64,000 nucleotides of DNA from Acidobacteriota bacterium (GTDB taxonomy: Bacteria; Acidobacteriota; Terriglobia; Acidiferrales; UBA7541): NCBI GenBank assembly GCA_003224085.1, contig QHYK01000076.1:1-64000 (forward strand), in the 5' to 3' direction. Both the position numbers and the translations under genes were made by a program. Positions 27,716 through 36,232 of the stretch are shown here, one piece after another. Each line of letters begins with the position of its first letter. Positions within the stretch are counted from its first letter, which is position 1. The notes below the pieces were generated by a model. It searched no databases. It had not been told where the DNA came from and saw only the letters and a program-made list of their open reading frames with translations.

Positions 27716-27991
27716 ATGACGACTTGGAACAAACGCGATTGGAAGCAATTCTACGAGGTGGCTCGCCGTCCCTGGCGAGCACATCGTCCGCCGCGGCCCG
27801 TGTATCCGACAGGCTTGAATCGCGTGCTGCCCGCGCAAGGCTTCAGTCTTTCTGAGCTTGATGATGCGGGCGTGAATCTGGAACTTGCCGAGCGCCTCGG
27901 TCTCCCCGTCGATGCGGGACGAATCGGCACCTACGGCCCCAACGTTACGGTGCTGCGGGATTTTGTGCGTTCCTCGCGGCGCCCGCTCTAA
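27716..27991 (+). CDS. Small protein resembling ribosomal protein L13e (eL13)
   Basis: A 91-residue protein starting at ATG 27716. The middle, VLPAQGFSLSELDDAGV then LAERLGLPVDAGRIG, follows the pattern of eukaryotic/archaeal L13e proteins (GxGFTLxELKxAGI ... A..IGI.VD.RR). The N-terminal half is basic with Trp and Pro (KRDWKQFYEVARRPWRAHRPPRPVYP). Bacterial ribosomes have no eL13, so a different RNA- or protein-binding role is likely. It stands alone, between the RRM gene and a hydrolase. The similarity is by eye. Confidence 0.55.
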   Translation: MTTWNKRDWKQFYEVARRPWRAHRPPRPVYPTGLNRVLPAQGFSLSELDDAGVNLELAERLGLPVDAGRIGTYGPNVTVLRDFVRSSRRPL

Positions 27992-28094
27992 ACGCCTGCT
28001 TAGCGGCATCCTTCTCCTCCGTTCTTTCTCAACATCTCGTCATGACTGGTCATGAGAGGAATAGAATAGCGGCTCGTTCTGGAGGAGCCGCGCC

Positions 28095-28925
28095 ATGAAG
28101 AGATTTCTTCTCCCGCTTGTGGTAGTGATCCTGGGTTCGGTTTTGCTCGCGGCCACCGGGCCGGATTATTCCATTCAGGCCATCCGCTACGCTTCTGCTG
28201 AAGACGAAGTTGCGGGCCTCGTCATGGGCGCGCCCCAAGGCGAAAAAATCATCATCGCTATGGTTGTATGGCTCATTCGCGGCGGCGGGCGCAGTGTCCT
28301 TTATGACAGCGGCTATCACCGCGAGACGTTTCTCAAGTATTTTCCCTCGATAGATTACATTCGCCCCGACGAAGCCGTGAAACTTGCCGGCGTTCAGCCG
28401 GAAGAAATCACCGACATCGTCATCAGCCATGCCCATTGGGACCACCTCGGCGGAATTGATCTTTTTCCCAAAGCAGTGATCTGGATTCAAACGGAGGAAT
28501 TCCGGTACTACACAGGTGACGCGTGGCAGCCAGGCGGGAATCACGGTGGGATCGATCCAGAAGACGTTCAGGTACTGGTCAAGCTGAACACGGAAGGACG
28601 CTTGCGTTTGGTGGACGGGGATAACGTGGAACTGTTCCCCGGCATTCGCGCCTACACGGGGGCGCGGCACACTTATGCATCGCAATACTTGCGCGTGGAA
28701 GGAAATCCCCCGTTCGTCCTAGCTTCGGACAACTGCTATCTCTATCGGAATCTTGCTGAGCACAAGGCCAGCGCGACGTTTTCCGAGTCCGACCAGCCGG
28801 CAAACATCAAGAACCAGGCCCGGATGATCGAGTTGGCAGGTTCCCTCGAGCGCGTCATACCCGGTCACGACATGTTGCAATTCCAGAAGTTTCCCACCCA
28901 AGGCCGCGTGGCAAAAATCAAATAA
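28095..28925 (+). CDS. Exported metallo-beta-lactamase-fold hydrolase, lactonase-like
   Basis: A 276-residue protein with a hydrophobic N-terminal signal (residues 4-20) and the full metal site of the fold: SHAHWDHLGG (residues about 111-120), a later His in GARHTYASQ, Asp in ASDNCY and His in VIPGHD. The layout matches the N-acyl-homoserine-lactonase (AttM/AiiA) branch, in which two zinc ions open lactone rings, but other ester substrates fit. Export to periplasm or outside is inferred from the signal. GGAGGAG precedes the ATG. No partner gene is evident. Confidence 0.82.
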   Translation: MKRFLLPLVVVILGSVLLAATGPDYSIQAIRYASAEDEVAGLVMGAPQGEKIIIAMVVWLIRGGGRSVLYDSGYHRETFLKYFPSIDYIRPDEAVKLAGVQPEEITDIVISHAHWDHLGGIDLFPKAVIWIQTEEFRYYTGDAWQPGGNHGGIDPEDVQVLVKLNTEGRLRLVDGDNVELFPGIRAYTGARHTYASQYLRVEGNPPFVLASDNCYLYRNLAEHKASATFSESDQPANIKNQARMIELAGSLERVIPGHDMLQFQKFPTQGRVAKIK

Positions 28926-29038
28926 GGAAGCACGACCGGCGATTCTCTTGACTTGACGAAAGTACCATAGCGCCTGCCACGCCGCGGTTTGTAGCCCGGC
29001 CCCCTCTGCGCGTAAAATAAGAGTTTCGCGCGGACTCC

Positions 29039-29959
29039 ATGGCCTCGCCATTTCACATCCTCTCCCATTCGCCGGCACCACCGGTGCCGCCGCCAGACGT
29101 GCACCCGCGACCCGATTGGCTGCGTGTGAAATTCTTTGGCGGAGAGCGGTTCCAGGACCTGAAGCGCCTGATGCGTACCCTGGACCTGCATACCGTCTGC
29201 GAAAGCGCCCGCTGCCCGAATATGGGCGAATGCTGGGAGCATGGCGCGGCTACGTTCATGATTCTCGGGGACATTTGCACGCGGGCGTGCGGATTTTGTG
29301 CGGTTCCCTCGGGCAAGCCGGTTGGTCCTCCGGATGAAGATGAGCCCTATCGCGTGGCCGATGCGGTGGCAAAGATGGGCTTGCGCCATGCCGTGGTCAC
29401 CAGCGTGAATCGCGACGACCAGCCCGACGGCGGCGCCCACATTTTCGCACGCACCATCGAGGAGATTCGCAATCGAGTGCCGGGCTGCAAGGTGGAAGTC
29501 CTGATCCCTGATTTCCGTGGCGACTGGAACGCTCTCGGTATAGTTCTTGTAGCGCGACCAGATGTGCTCAACCACAACACCGAGACCGTACCGCGGCTCT
29601 ACCGCCAAGTGCGCAAAGGTGCGGTCTATGAGAGGTCTTTGGAATTGTTGCGGCGCTCGAAGGAATCTAATCCCGAGATTCCTACGAAAACCGGAATGAT
29701 GCTCGGCCTGGGCGAAGAGAAGGAAGAAGTGCTATCCACCATGCGGGAATTGGCCGCGCAAGGAACGAACATCCTGACGCTGGGACAATACCTGCAGCCA
29801 ACCCGAGAACATCTCCCTGTCGTGCGCTATGTTCATCCGGACGAGTTCGCGGAATATAAAATCCTCGGCGAAGCCATGGGCTTCAAGCACGTCGAATCCG
29901 GCCCGCTGGTGCGCTCGTCTTACCACGCTTTCGACCAAGCAGAAGCTGCCAACCGATAG
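29039..29959 (+). CDS. lipA: Lipoyl synthase LipA
   Basis: A 306-residue radical-SAM enzyme that inserts two sulfur atoms into octanoyl groups on lipoate-dependent proteins. Both clusters are visible: the auxiliary C-x4-C-x5-C (CESARCPNMGEC) and the radical-SAM C-x3-C-x2-C (CTRACGFC), plus SVNRDDQPDGGA, the TKTGMMLGLGE segment and C-terminal RSSYHA. ATG at 29039. No lipB adjoins; sucA in this window is part of a lipoate-dependent complex, though the two are 8 kb apart. Confidence 0.96.
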   Translation: MASPFHILSHSPAPPVPPPDVHPRPDWLRVKFFGGERFQDLKRLMRTLDLHTVCESARCPNMGECWEHGAATFMILGDICTRACGFCAVPSGKPVGPPDEDEPYRVADAVAKMGLRHAVVTSVNRDDQPDGGAHIFARTIEEIRNRVPGCKVEVLIPDFRGDWNALGIVLVARPDVLNHNTETVPRLYRQVRKGAVYERSLELLRRSKESNPEIPTKTGMMLGLGEEKEEVLSTMRELAAQGTNILTLGQYLQPTREHLPVVRYVHPDEFAEYKILGEAMGFKHVESGPLVRSSYHAFDQAEAANR

Positions 29960-30074
29960 ATGCTCTCGCTCAGGCCCCTTTGCGTCAAACGCAAGTTTGG
30001 ATGTTTCTGTTATTTTCATTTCACATGATCGAGCCCTTGATGGTCCTTCGGGCCATAATCCAGTTTAAGCTGGG
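29960..30074. other. Intergenic stretch after lipA
   Basis: Contains a short stem (TGGTCC 30041-30046 with GGGCCA 30050-30055) but no T-run and no gene. It adjoins the decayed binding-protein fragment; the remaining bases up to 30426 likewise hold no intact gene. Confidence 0.4.
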
Positions 30075-30240
30075 AAAATGAGAGGGCCCTTCCAAGGCAG
30101 AACACGAGCCAAGCAGGATTTCCCTTTCGGTGACACCGGGCACACCCTTGCCCTTCCGTCGACAAAACGGCCCCAAAAAGACATACCCCGAACCCACAGA
30201 GCGCAAGGCTGTATCTCCATCCAATCGAATTCCTCTTTCT
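30075..30240 (-). pseudogene. 5' fragment of a branched-chain-amino-acid-type ABC binding protein
   Basis: On the minus strand 30146-30075 encodes GVPGVTEREILLGSCSALEGPSHF, which matches the N-terminus of mature Peripla_BP_6 (LivK-like) solute-binding proteins. The preceding signal peptide (WRYSLALCGFGVCLFGAVLSTEGQG region, about 30219-30147) is in another frame, so a frameshift separates it. The similarity stops after position 30075 where the full protein would need about 350 more residues. It is therefore a truncated, frameshifted relic. Recognised from the EILLGSCSAL-EGP motif only. Confidence 0.5.
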
Positions 30241-30426
30241 CGCCGTTCTAACTAAGAAAAACACCCCCTGGTAGAGGTAGAGGGACCACCCTAGCTTCTG
30301 TTTATTCCCGTGTAGAGAACGTGTCAATGGAGTCCAGGCGGATGGAGGCGAAGCAGTAAGAACGGAGAGTAGCATGAGGTGAAGGGTGGGAAACCAGAAT
30401 ACTTTGATCGAATCTGAGGAAAGAAA

Positions 30427-30650
30427 CTACTTGATGCGCGGGCCCAGCAAAACCATGCCTATGCCTGAGACGAGAGGACAACGGAAAGTGCGGCCGGAAC
30501 TTGCAGGGTCTTTTCTTCATCCAGGGTGGCCTTGTACGGTCCGAACTTGGCCACTTCTTCCTGCTTGTGGTAGCTGAAGTTAGGATGCACGAGGCCGACA
30601 ACGCCACACACCAGCAAGATGACGCCAAGGATGATTACAAAGCGCTTCAT
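30427..30650 (-). pseudogene. Frameshifted small two-helix membrane protein
   Basis: The ATG at 30650 begins a peptide with one membrane helix (VIILGVILLVCGVVGLV), a soluble loop (HPNFSYHKQEEVAKFGPYKA), and the beginning of a second helix (ALSVVL), then hits TAG at 30459. Moving one frame at about 30472-30480 restores VSGIGMVLLGPRIK and a stop at 30427, completing the second helix. This two-helix layout is common in small inner-membrane proteins. One base seems missing: either a true inactivating mutation or a sequence error. Function unknown. Confidence 0.6.
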
Positions 30651-30758
30651 GCGGCTTCAAACCTACCATAGGTGGAATTAACGGCGGAAAAAACGAAAGC
30701 AAACCGACTATGCGTCAGAATCGCCCGAAGAAGTGCCTACAACGAGTCGGGGTAAGAC

Positions 30759-31028
30759 TCAGGAACGGCTGGCAGCGGCTGCCGCTTTCTTGGCAGCTTT
30801 GGCGGCTGCGGAGGCTTTGCGGCGGCGCTTGGTCTTTGGCGGGGTAGCGGGAGCTTCGCCGATGAGTTCCGCACTCATCATGCTGGTAACAAACAGCTTG
30901 GGGCCGTGGTCGTCAAAATCCACGGAAGTGCGATCCGCATCGGAAGCGGTCACGATTCCCAAGCCGTAGACATCATGTTTGATGGTCTGACCTTCCTGCA
31001 TTACTTGCACAACATCCTCCTTGACCAC
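30759..31028 (-). CDS. Small SH3-like domain protein with an H1-like basic tail
   Basis: An 89-residue protein in two parts. Residues about 10-55 (VYGLGIVTASDADRTSVDFDDHGPKLFV) resemble the small SH3/tudor-like beta-barrels at the UvrD/CarD-like C-termini that bind RNA polymerase. Residues 60-89 are Lys/Arg/Ala rich (KTKRRRKASAAAKAAKKAAAAA), like histone H1 tails. A nucleic-acid or polymerase-associated role is plausible but inferred. It lies just downstream of cspA on the same strand, about 80 bases away. Confidence 0.65.
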   Translation of the reverse strand: MVKEDVVQVMQEGQTIKHDVYGLGIVTASDADRTSVDFDDHGPKLFVTSMMSAELIGEAPATPPKTKRRRKASAAAKAAKKAAAAASRS

Positions 31029-31105
31029 CCTGTCTGGACTTCGATTCGAATCTCTTGAAACGGGAGGCCCGGTTCTGACCAGGACTCCCCGAAAACGAAA
31101 ACAGG

Positions 31106-31309
31106 CTAGAGGCTAACGACGTTCTCCGCCTGAAGGCCCTTCGGGCCCTTCTTCACCTCAAATTCCACCGTCTGACCCTCGTTGAGGGATTTGTAGCCGT
31201 CCATCTGAATGGCGGAAAAATGCACGAAGACATCTTCCCCGGTCTGACGCTGGATGAACCCGTACCCTTTCGAAGCATTGAACCACTTCACTGTCCCTTG
31301 TTCCTTCAC
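31106..31309 (-). CDS. cspA: Cold-shock protein CspA family
   Basis: A 67-residue single OB-fold protein with RNP1 KGYGFI and RNP2 VFVHF and the GTVKWFN start, i.e. a complete CspA-type RNA chaperone. Length is exact for the family. The long gap upstream (to 31631) leaves room for a structured 5' leader as in other csp mRNAs, though none was modelled. Whether it is cold-induced cannot be told. Confidence 0.96.
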   Translation of the reverse strand: MKEQGTVKWFNASKGYGFIQRQTGEDVFVHFSAIQMDGYKSLNEGQTVEFEVKKGPKGLQAENVVSL

Positions 31310-31631
31310 TTACACTACCTCGTAATTGGAATTGCTTGGAATTGCCTTGCCTCTCTTGTGACCGGCCCCTTGGTACTTCAAGGCGATTAAGTCCCAGCCC
31401 CAAGCGCCGTGACTGCCTCTAGCCCGTAAAAAAAGGCCGCAAAGTTTGTCCTTGCAGCCCCCTCGAACGAGTCAAAAGGTAATACAAGAGCAACAAATGC
31501 CAAGAATAAATTAGCATAAAAATGGAGGATTTGTCCACGCCCGCTTTGCTGCGCATTCTAAGTAATTACAAATCAATAAGTTGCGAGATGGACCGCCACT
31601 CTTGGGCCGCAAGAACTACCAGTCAGGTGGT
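31310..31631. other. Upstream region of cspA
   Basis: No gene is supported. Read on the minus strand this should be the cspA promoter and leader. A/T-rich stretches occur at 31490-31520 and at 31560-31590, but no clear -35/-10 pair with proper spacing was found. It also takes the 3' end of the Sm-like gene transcript. Confidence 0.4.
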
Positions 31632-32081
31632 TTACTCAACGGATTCGGGTTCGAGGCTCAGACCGCCTTCGCCATTGGCCTTTTTTTCCCAGTACTTGCG
31701 GACCCAGGCTTCCCAACTCTTTCCCGCAGCGGTGTCTCTGCCCGTAAAGGAAAGTGCCGCAATATTGGCGTAAGCAATCTTTACTTTCTTGTTGGCGTCC
31801 TTGGGTATGACGCGCACAAAGCTGTCATGGAGGGAATTCCCTAAGACTCGGTCGAAGATGTAGCCCTCGATTTTTGAATTATCTTTAAGCGTCAGCGTCA
31901 CATCTCCACGGTAATCGAACGCTTTCTCCAAGGCCATGCGCAACTCCTCTTCGCTGGCAAGTTGCGGAACCCAGCCTTGCACGGTCTCGTGCAGAGTTCC
32001 CGGAGCGACCTCCAGATTGTCCGGATCGAGCGGAGACCCTTCCGTGTGACTGGGACGGTCAGCATGACGGGGACCACTCAT
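31632..32081 (-). CDS. Sm-like protein translationally coupled to hpnH
   Basis: A 149-residue cytoplasmic protein. The N-terminal 45 residues are polar and probably disordered. Residues about 55-115 ([21 protein letters not shown] ... [15 protein letters not shown]) look like a small Sm/LSm-type beta-barrel, in which GD-x-VTLTL-DGSxxEGYI strands are typical. A charged Trp-rich tail follows. The ATG overlaps the hpnH stop as ATGA, so it is co-translated with hpnH. I know no function for it in hopanoid synthesis; the domain assignment is by eye. Confidence 0.6.
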   Translation of the reverse strand: MSGPRHADRPSHTEGSPLDPDNLEVAPGTLHETVQGWVPQLASEEELRMALEKAFDYRGDVTLTLKDNSKIEGYIFDRVLGNSLHDSFVRVIPKDANKKVKIAYANIAALSFTGRDTAAGKSWEAWVRKYWEKKANGEGGLSLEPESVE

Positions 32082-33205
32082 ACGCGGGTTTCCTCAAACT
32101 GGCCTTTGGCCGTGTCGATTTGAACGAGCCGATTGTAAGAGTGCACTGGCTTGACGGGCTCATTCAACATCGCCAGCGCGTCGGGGTCAGAGTAACTTGT
32201 GGACAGGCTCGCTTTCACCGTATCCCAGAGCCCCCGCCAGCTGCTGAACGTGTAATCTACCGCGGAAGCCTCGTAACCGCTGTGCACCATGCAGTTTCCA
32301 CACTTGGGATTGCCAGACTCCGTGCCGTACTTTTTCCATTCGGTGGAGTCGATCAGTTCCTGAAACGTATCCGTGTAGCCGTCCTGCAGCAAGTAGCAGG
32401 GCTTTTGCCAGCCGAACACGTTGTATGTGGGCATACCCCACGGCGTGCAGGCATAGTTGTGCTTGCCCATCAGAAATTCCAGAAAAAGCGGCGACTGGTT
32501 GAATTTCCAACTCTTTTTGCGGTTCGCCAGAATCGCGCGGAACAGCCGGCGCGTGCGCGCGCGGCCCAGGAAATGCTTTTGATCCGGCGCTTTGTCGTAG
32601 GAGTAGCCGGGAGACAGCATCATGCCTTCTACACCTACTTCCATCATTTCGTCGAAGAAGGCGCGGACGCTCTGGGGATCGGCGCCGTCGAACAGCGTCG
32701 TGTTCGTGGTCACGCGGAAGCCGCGCTTCAACGCTTCCTTAATTCCATCCAGAGCCAAATCGTAACCGCCTTCGCGACACACCGAAAAATCGTGATGCTC
32801 TCTCTGCCCATCCATGTGAACGGAAAACGTCAGGTATTTGCTGGGCCTAAAGAGATGCAGTTTTTCCTTGAGCAGCAGGGCGTTGGTGCACAGGTAAATG
32901 TACTTTTTCCGCTGGACCAGCCCCTGCACAATCTTGTCGATTTCCGGGTGCATCAGCGGCTCGCCGCCGGGAATGGACACCATCGGCGTGCCGCATTCTT
33001 TTACGGCCCTGAAGCAATCCTCAGGCGACAATTCCTTCTTCAGAATGTGCGCCGGATATTGGATCTTTCCGCAGCCCGCACAGGCCAGGTTGCAGCGGAA
33101 CAAGGGTTCGAGCATCAGCACGAACGGGTAACGCTTGCGCCCCCTGAGCTTCTGTTTGAGGACGTACGTGGCAACCGTCCACATCTGTGAGACTGGTACC
33201 GGCAT
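32078..33205 (-). CDS. hpnH: Adenosyl-hopene transferase HpnH (radical SAM)
   Basis: A 375-residue radical-SAM enzyme that adds the adenosyl group to diploptene, the first step in making extended hopanoids. Cluster-binding Cys 38, 42 and 45 (CNLACAGC) sit inside the very typical [20 protein letters not shown], followed by VSIPGGEPL and the C-terminal Cys-rich region [12 protein letters not shown]. Near full-length identity in motifs to the HpnH family. The ribosome site AGGGGAA precedes ATG 33205. The remaining hopanoid genes (shc, hpnG and others) are not in this window. Confidence 0.95.
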   Translation of the reverse strand: MPVPVSQMWTVATYVLKQKLRGRKRYPFVLMLEPLFRCNLACAGCGKIQYPAHILKKELSPEDCFRAVKECGTPMVSIPGGEPLMHPEIDKIVQGLVQRKKYIYLCTNALLLKEKLHLFRPSKYLTFSVHMDGQREHHDFSVCREGGYDLALDGIKEALKRGFRVTTNTTLFDGADPQSVRAFFDEMMEVGVEGMMLSPGYSYDKAPDQKHFLGRARTRRLFRAILANRKKSWKFNQSPLFLEFLMGKHNYACTPWGMPTYNVFGWQKPCYLLQDGYTDTFQELIDSTEWKKYGTESGNPKCGNCMVHSGYEASAVDYTFSSWRGLWDTVKASLSTSYSDPDALAMLNEPVKPVHSYNRLVQIDTAKGQFEETRV

Positions 33206-33486
33206 TTCCCCTGCTTATCGTGACTTGGAATAGGGGTACACCCAGCACCCCCAGAGTCTCTTTGCCAAAACCGAGACTGTAGCTCTATTGTACCCGAGAA
33301 CTCGCGAAATCCACGCGGTTCGTTTTGGTTACTTGTGCAATCACTTCCTGAACTGGCACAGGAAATGCACCGGTTCCTCCGATGCAGGCAACCGCGGAAA
33401 CGGAATACCAGGCGCCACCTCGCGTCTTTGCGGAAGCTTCGGAGGTAAAATCGACACCTGGTCAAGGCAAAGAAACTAAGGCCTTT

Positions 33487-36039
33487 ATGGCGCGACAAAG
33501 TCTGCTTACTCTGTTCGACGATTTTGCTCGCTTCGCCCGAGATGTTGCCGTCGTGCAAAGCCGCGGGTACCGCCGGGAAAAAGTGACGTATGCGGAATTG
33601 TCGGCTAACGCGCGGCTCTATAGTCAGGTGCTTGCAAAATGCGGAATCGCCGCGGACGATCGCGTGCTGCTCTGGGGATCCAACTCCGCGGAATGGGTTG
33701 CGTGTTTCTGGGCCATCCTTTTCTGCGGTGGAGTGGTGGTGCCGATGGACGCAACCTCGTCTCCCGATTTCGTTGAGCGGGTCATCCAGGATGCCGGCGT
33801 GAAGCTGATCCTGCGAGACCGGCAGCAAACGCAGCAAACGGACCATCCTGGCTCGCCTCCCTCACTGAGTATCTCCGAATTGAAGGAGGTCGCGACGGAG
33901 TCGCGGCTCGAGCCAAAAGGAGGAGCCGACCCGAGTAAGGCTGCTTCGCGAGATTCCGTTGCTGAGATTCTTTACACCTCAGGAACGACCGCCGACCCGC
34001 GCGGCGTCGTCCTCACGCACGGAAATTTCCTGGCGAACCTGGAGCCGCTCGAACGTGGCATTGGCGAATATCGAAAGTACCAGCGTTGGTTTCATCCCTT
34101 ACGTTTCGTGACGCTCGTTCCGCTGAGTCACGTATTCGGCCAGTTCATGGCCCTGTTTGTTCCGCCGCTCCTCGGCGCGGCCATCGTTTTCGAGCCGTCC
34201 ACGAATCCAGGGGAAATCATTCGAAGCGTGAAACGGGAGCGCGCCACTGCGCTCATCGCAGTGCCTCGGATGTTGGACCTGCTGAAAGCCGGGTTGGAGC
34301 GCGAGAAGGAATCACAAGGGAAATCCCAGTCGCTTGAGCGCAGGCTCGAACGAGCCAGCGGACGAAAATTCCTTTGGCGCGCGTGGATGTTTCGGCGCAT
34401 CCATCGCCGTTTTGGCTGGAAATTCTGGGCTTTCCTCTCCGGTGGCGCGGCGCTTTCGGTTGACACGGAAAGTTTCTTCAGGCGAATGGGTTACGCCGTT
34501 GTTCAGGGATACGGAATGACCGAAACCGCGGCGCTCATCAGCTTGAATCATCCGTTCCGTGCGACGGAAGGTTCTGTGGGCAAGATTCTTCCGGGCCGCG
34601 AATTCAAGCTGGCCAACGACGGCGAAATTCTCGTGCGGGGAGAAAACGTCGCCGCAGGTTATTGGAAGAGTGGGGCTCTCGAGCCGTCCAACGAAGATGG
34701 CTGGCTGCATACCGGCGATCTCGGGGAAACGGACGCGGAAGGGAATCTTCGCTTTCGCGGGCGCAAGAAGAAAGTCATCGTCACGCCGGCAGGCTTGAAC
34801 ATTTATCCCGAAGACCTGGAAATTGCGGTGCGCAAGCAACCCGGAGTGCGCGATTGCGTTGTCATTCCGTTCGAACGCGACGGCAACGCGGAAGCGTGCG
34901 CAATTCTCCTGATGCAGGATTCGAACCAGTCTGCTGCAAGGGCTGCCGTGGATTCAGCAAATGCCCTGCTCGCAGAGTATCAGCAAATTCGGCAGTGGCT
35001 CGTTTGGCCGGAGCTGGATTTTCCACGCACCTCAACCGGAAAGCCACGCCTACCGGCCATCACCGCCCGCGCCGTTGCATTCCTGGATGGTCATCAAACG
35101 GAAGCCCTTCGGGAAGCCAAAAGGGGGCCGTTGAATGGCCTGCTGGATAAGTTCAACCGTTCTGGCTCCGCCTCCCCCAACGTGGAAAAGGAGCTGAATC
35201 TGTCTTCCCTCGATCGTGTCGAGCTGATGAGCAACCTCGAAGAAATGTTCCACGTGGAACTAAATGAAACGGCCTTTTCCGAAGCCAAGACCGTTGCCGA
35301 CGTCGAGCGCCTTTTGCAACAACCCGCTGCCCGCTCTGACCAATACACTTATCCGCGCTGGGCCCAGTGGGAGCCGGTCAGGTGGTTCCGGCTGGCGGTT
35401 TACTATGCCCTGGTTTGGCCCGCCACGCAGATTCTCGGGCATCCGCGAGTCGTCGGCCGCGAGAATCTTCGGGACCTCCACGGGCCCATCCTGGTGGTGT
35501 CCAATCACATCACTCGCCGCGCGGACCTAGGGCTGATCCTAGCCGCACTCCCAATGCGTTACCGCCACTATCTTGCAGCCGCGATGGGCGGCGAAACTTT
35601 GCAAAACATGCGTCATCCGCCGCGCGATTGGTTTCTTGCAAAACGGTGGGCCTACCAGCTTGGCTACTGGCTGGTCCGCGCCCTCTTCAACGTTTTCCCA
35701 TTGCCGCAGCTCTCCGGCTTCCGCGAGAGCTTTCGCTTTGCCGGTGAATTGGTCGATCGCGGTTACAGCGTGCTCATTTTTCCGGAAGGCGAAGTGAACA
35801 ACTCCGAGGACGGGCGCATGGCGCCTTTTCAATCTGGCATCGGACTGCTCGCGGAGAACTTGCGCATTCCCATAGTTCCGATGCATCTGGACGGCGTGTG
35901 GCAAATGAAGCGGGAGCGCCGCCGCCTCGCTCACACCGGCGAAATCACCGTTCGAATCGGCGCGCCCGCCACCTTCGCTCCCGGCACTCCTCCCGACGAA
36001 ATAGCTCGCTGCCTGGAATCCACCGTCCGCTCTCTGTAG
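33487..36039 (+). CDS. Trimodular acyl-ACP ligase - ACP - PlsC-like acyltransferase fusion
   Basis: About 850 residues (885 if the in-frame ATG at 33382 is used). Part 1 (about 1-530): AMP-forming ligase with YTSGTTADPRGV, QGYGMTETAALISLNH, DGWLHTGDLGE and catalytic Lys in TSTGKPRL. Part 2 (about 545-615): a short acyl-carrier-like domain with LSSLDRVEL, where the phosphopantetheine site reads SSL rather than DSL. Part 3 (about 640-850): a PlsC/LPA-acyltransferase domain with SNHITRRADLG, FPEGEVNN and IPIVPMHLDGVW. It would charge a fatty acid onto its own carrier and pass it to a lipid acceptor, as Aas does in two modules. The catalytic H-x4-D reads H-x5-D here. It is divergent from hpnH. 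Confidence 0.87.
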   Translation: MARQSLLTLFDDFARFARDVAVVQSRGYRREKVTYAELSANARLYSQVLAKCGIAADDRVLLWGSNSAEWVACFWAILFCGGVVVPMDATSSPDFVERVIQDAGVKLILRDRQQTQQTDHPGSPPSLSISELKEVATESRLEPKGGADPSKAASRDSVAEILYTSGTTADPRGVVLTHGNFLANLEPLERGIGEYRKYQRWFHPLRFVTLVPLSHVFGQFMALFVPPLLGAAIVFEPSTNPGEIIRSVKRERATALIAVPRMLDLLKAGLEREKESQGKSQSLERRLERASGRKFLWRAWMFRRIHRRFGWKFWAFLSGGAALSVDTESFFRRMGYAVVQGYGMTETAALISLNHPFRATEGSVGKILPGREFKLANDGEILVRGENVAAGYWKSGALEPSNEDGWLHTGDLGETDAEGNLRFRGRKKKVIVTPAGLNIYPEDLEIAVRKQPGVRDCVVIPFERDGNAEACAILLMQDSNQSAARAAVDSANALLAEYQQIRQWLVWPELDFPRTSTGKPRLPAITARAVAFLDGHQTEALREAKRGPLNGLLDKFNRSGSASPNVEKELNLSSLDRVELMSNLEEMFHVELNETAFSEAKTVADVERLLQQPAARSDQYTYPRWAQWEPVRWFRLAVYYALVWPATQILGHPRVVGRENLRDLHGPILVVSNHITRRADLGLILAALPMRYRHYLAAAMGGETLQNMRHPPRDWFLAKRWAYQLGYWLVRALFNVFPLPQLSGFRESFRFAGELVDRGYSVLIFPEGEVNNSEDGRMAPFQSGIGLLAENLRIPIVPMHLDGVWQMKRERRRLAHTGEITVRIGAPATFAPGTPPDEIARCLESTVRSL

Positions 36040-36232
36040 CATCCCAAACTGACCTGTTGCAAGGGGTCCTTGCCAGACCAAGGGCACTGCCATGGCTTTG
36101 CATTAGGCCCTGGTGAAGGCGAGATTCTGCTAGGTTTATCAAGGAAAACCTGGCTCAACGGGTTGGCAGAATTTGCCATTCCTCCGACTCGCCGGTTCGT
36201 CTATCATCTTCGGCGAGGAAACTAATGCCACC

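Noticed and set aside
27488-28009. 173-codon minus-strand frame crossing the L13e-like gene
   Set aside because: The part antisense to 27716-27991 has poor protein character; the remainder (RAKHFPGLLYRTRYGH) is suggestive but too short to support.
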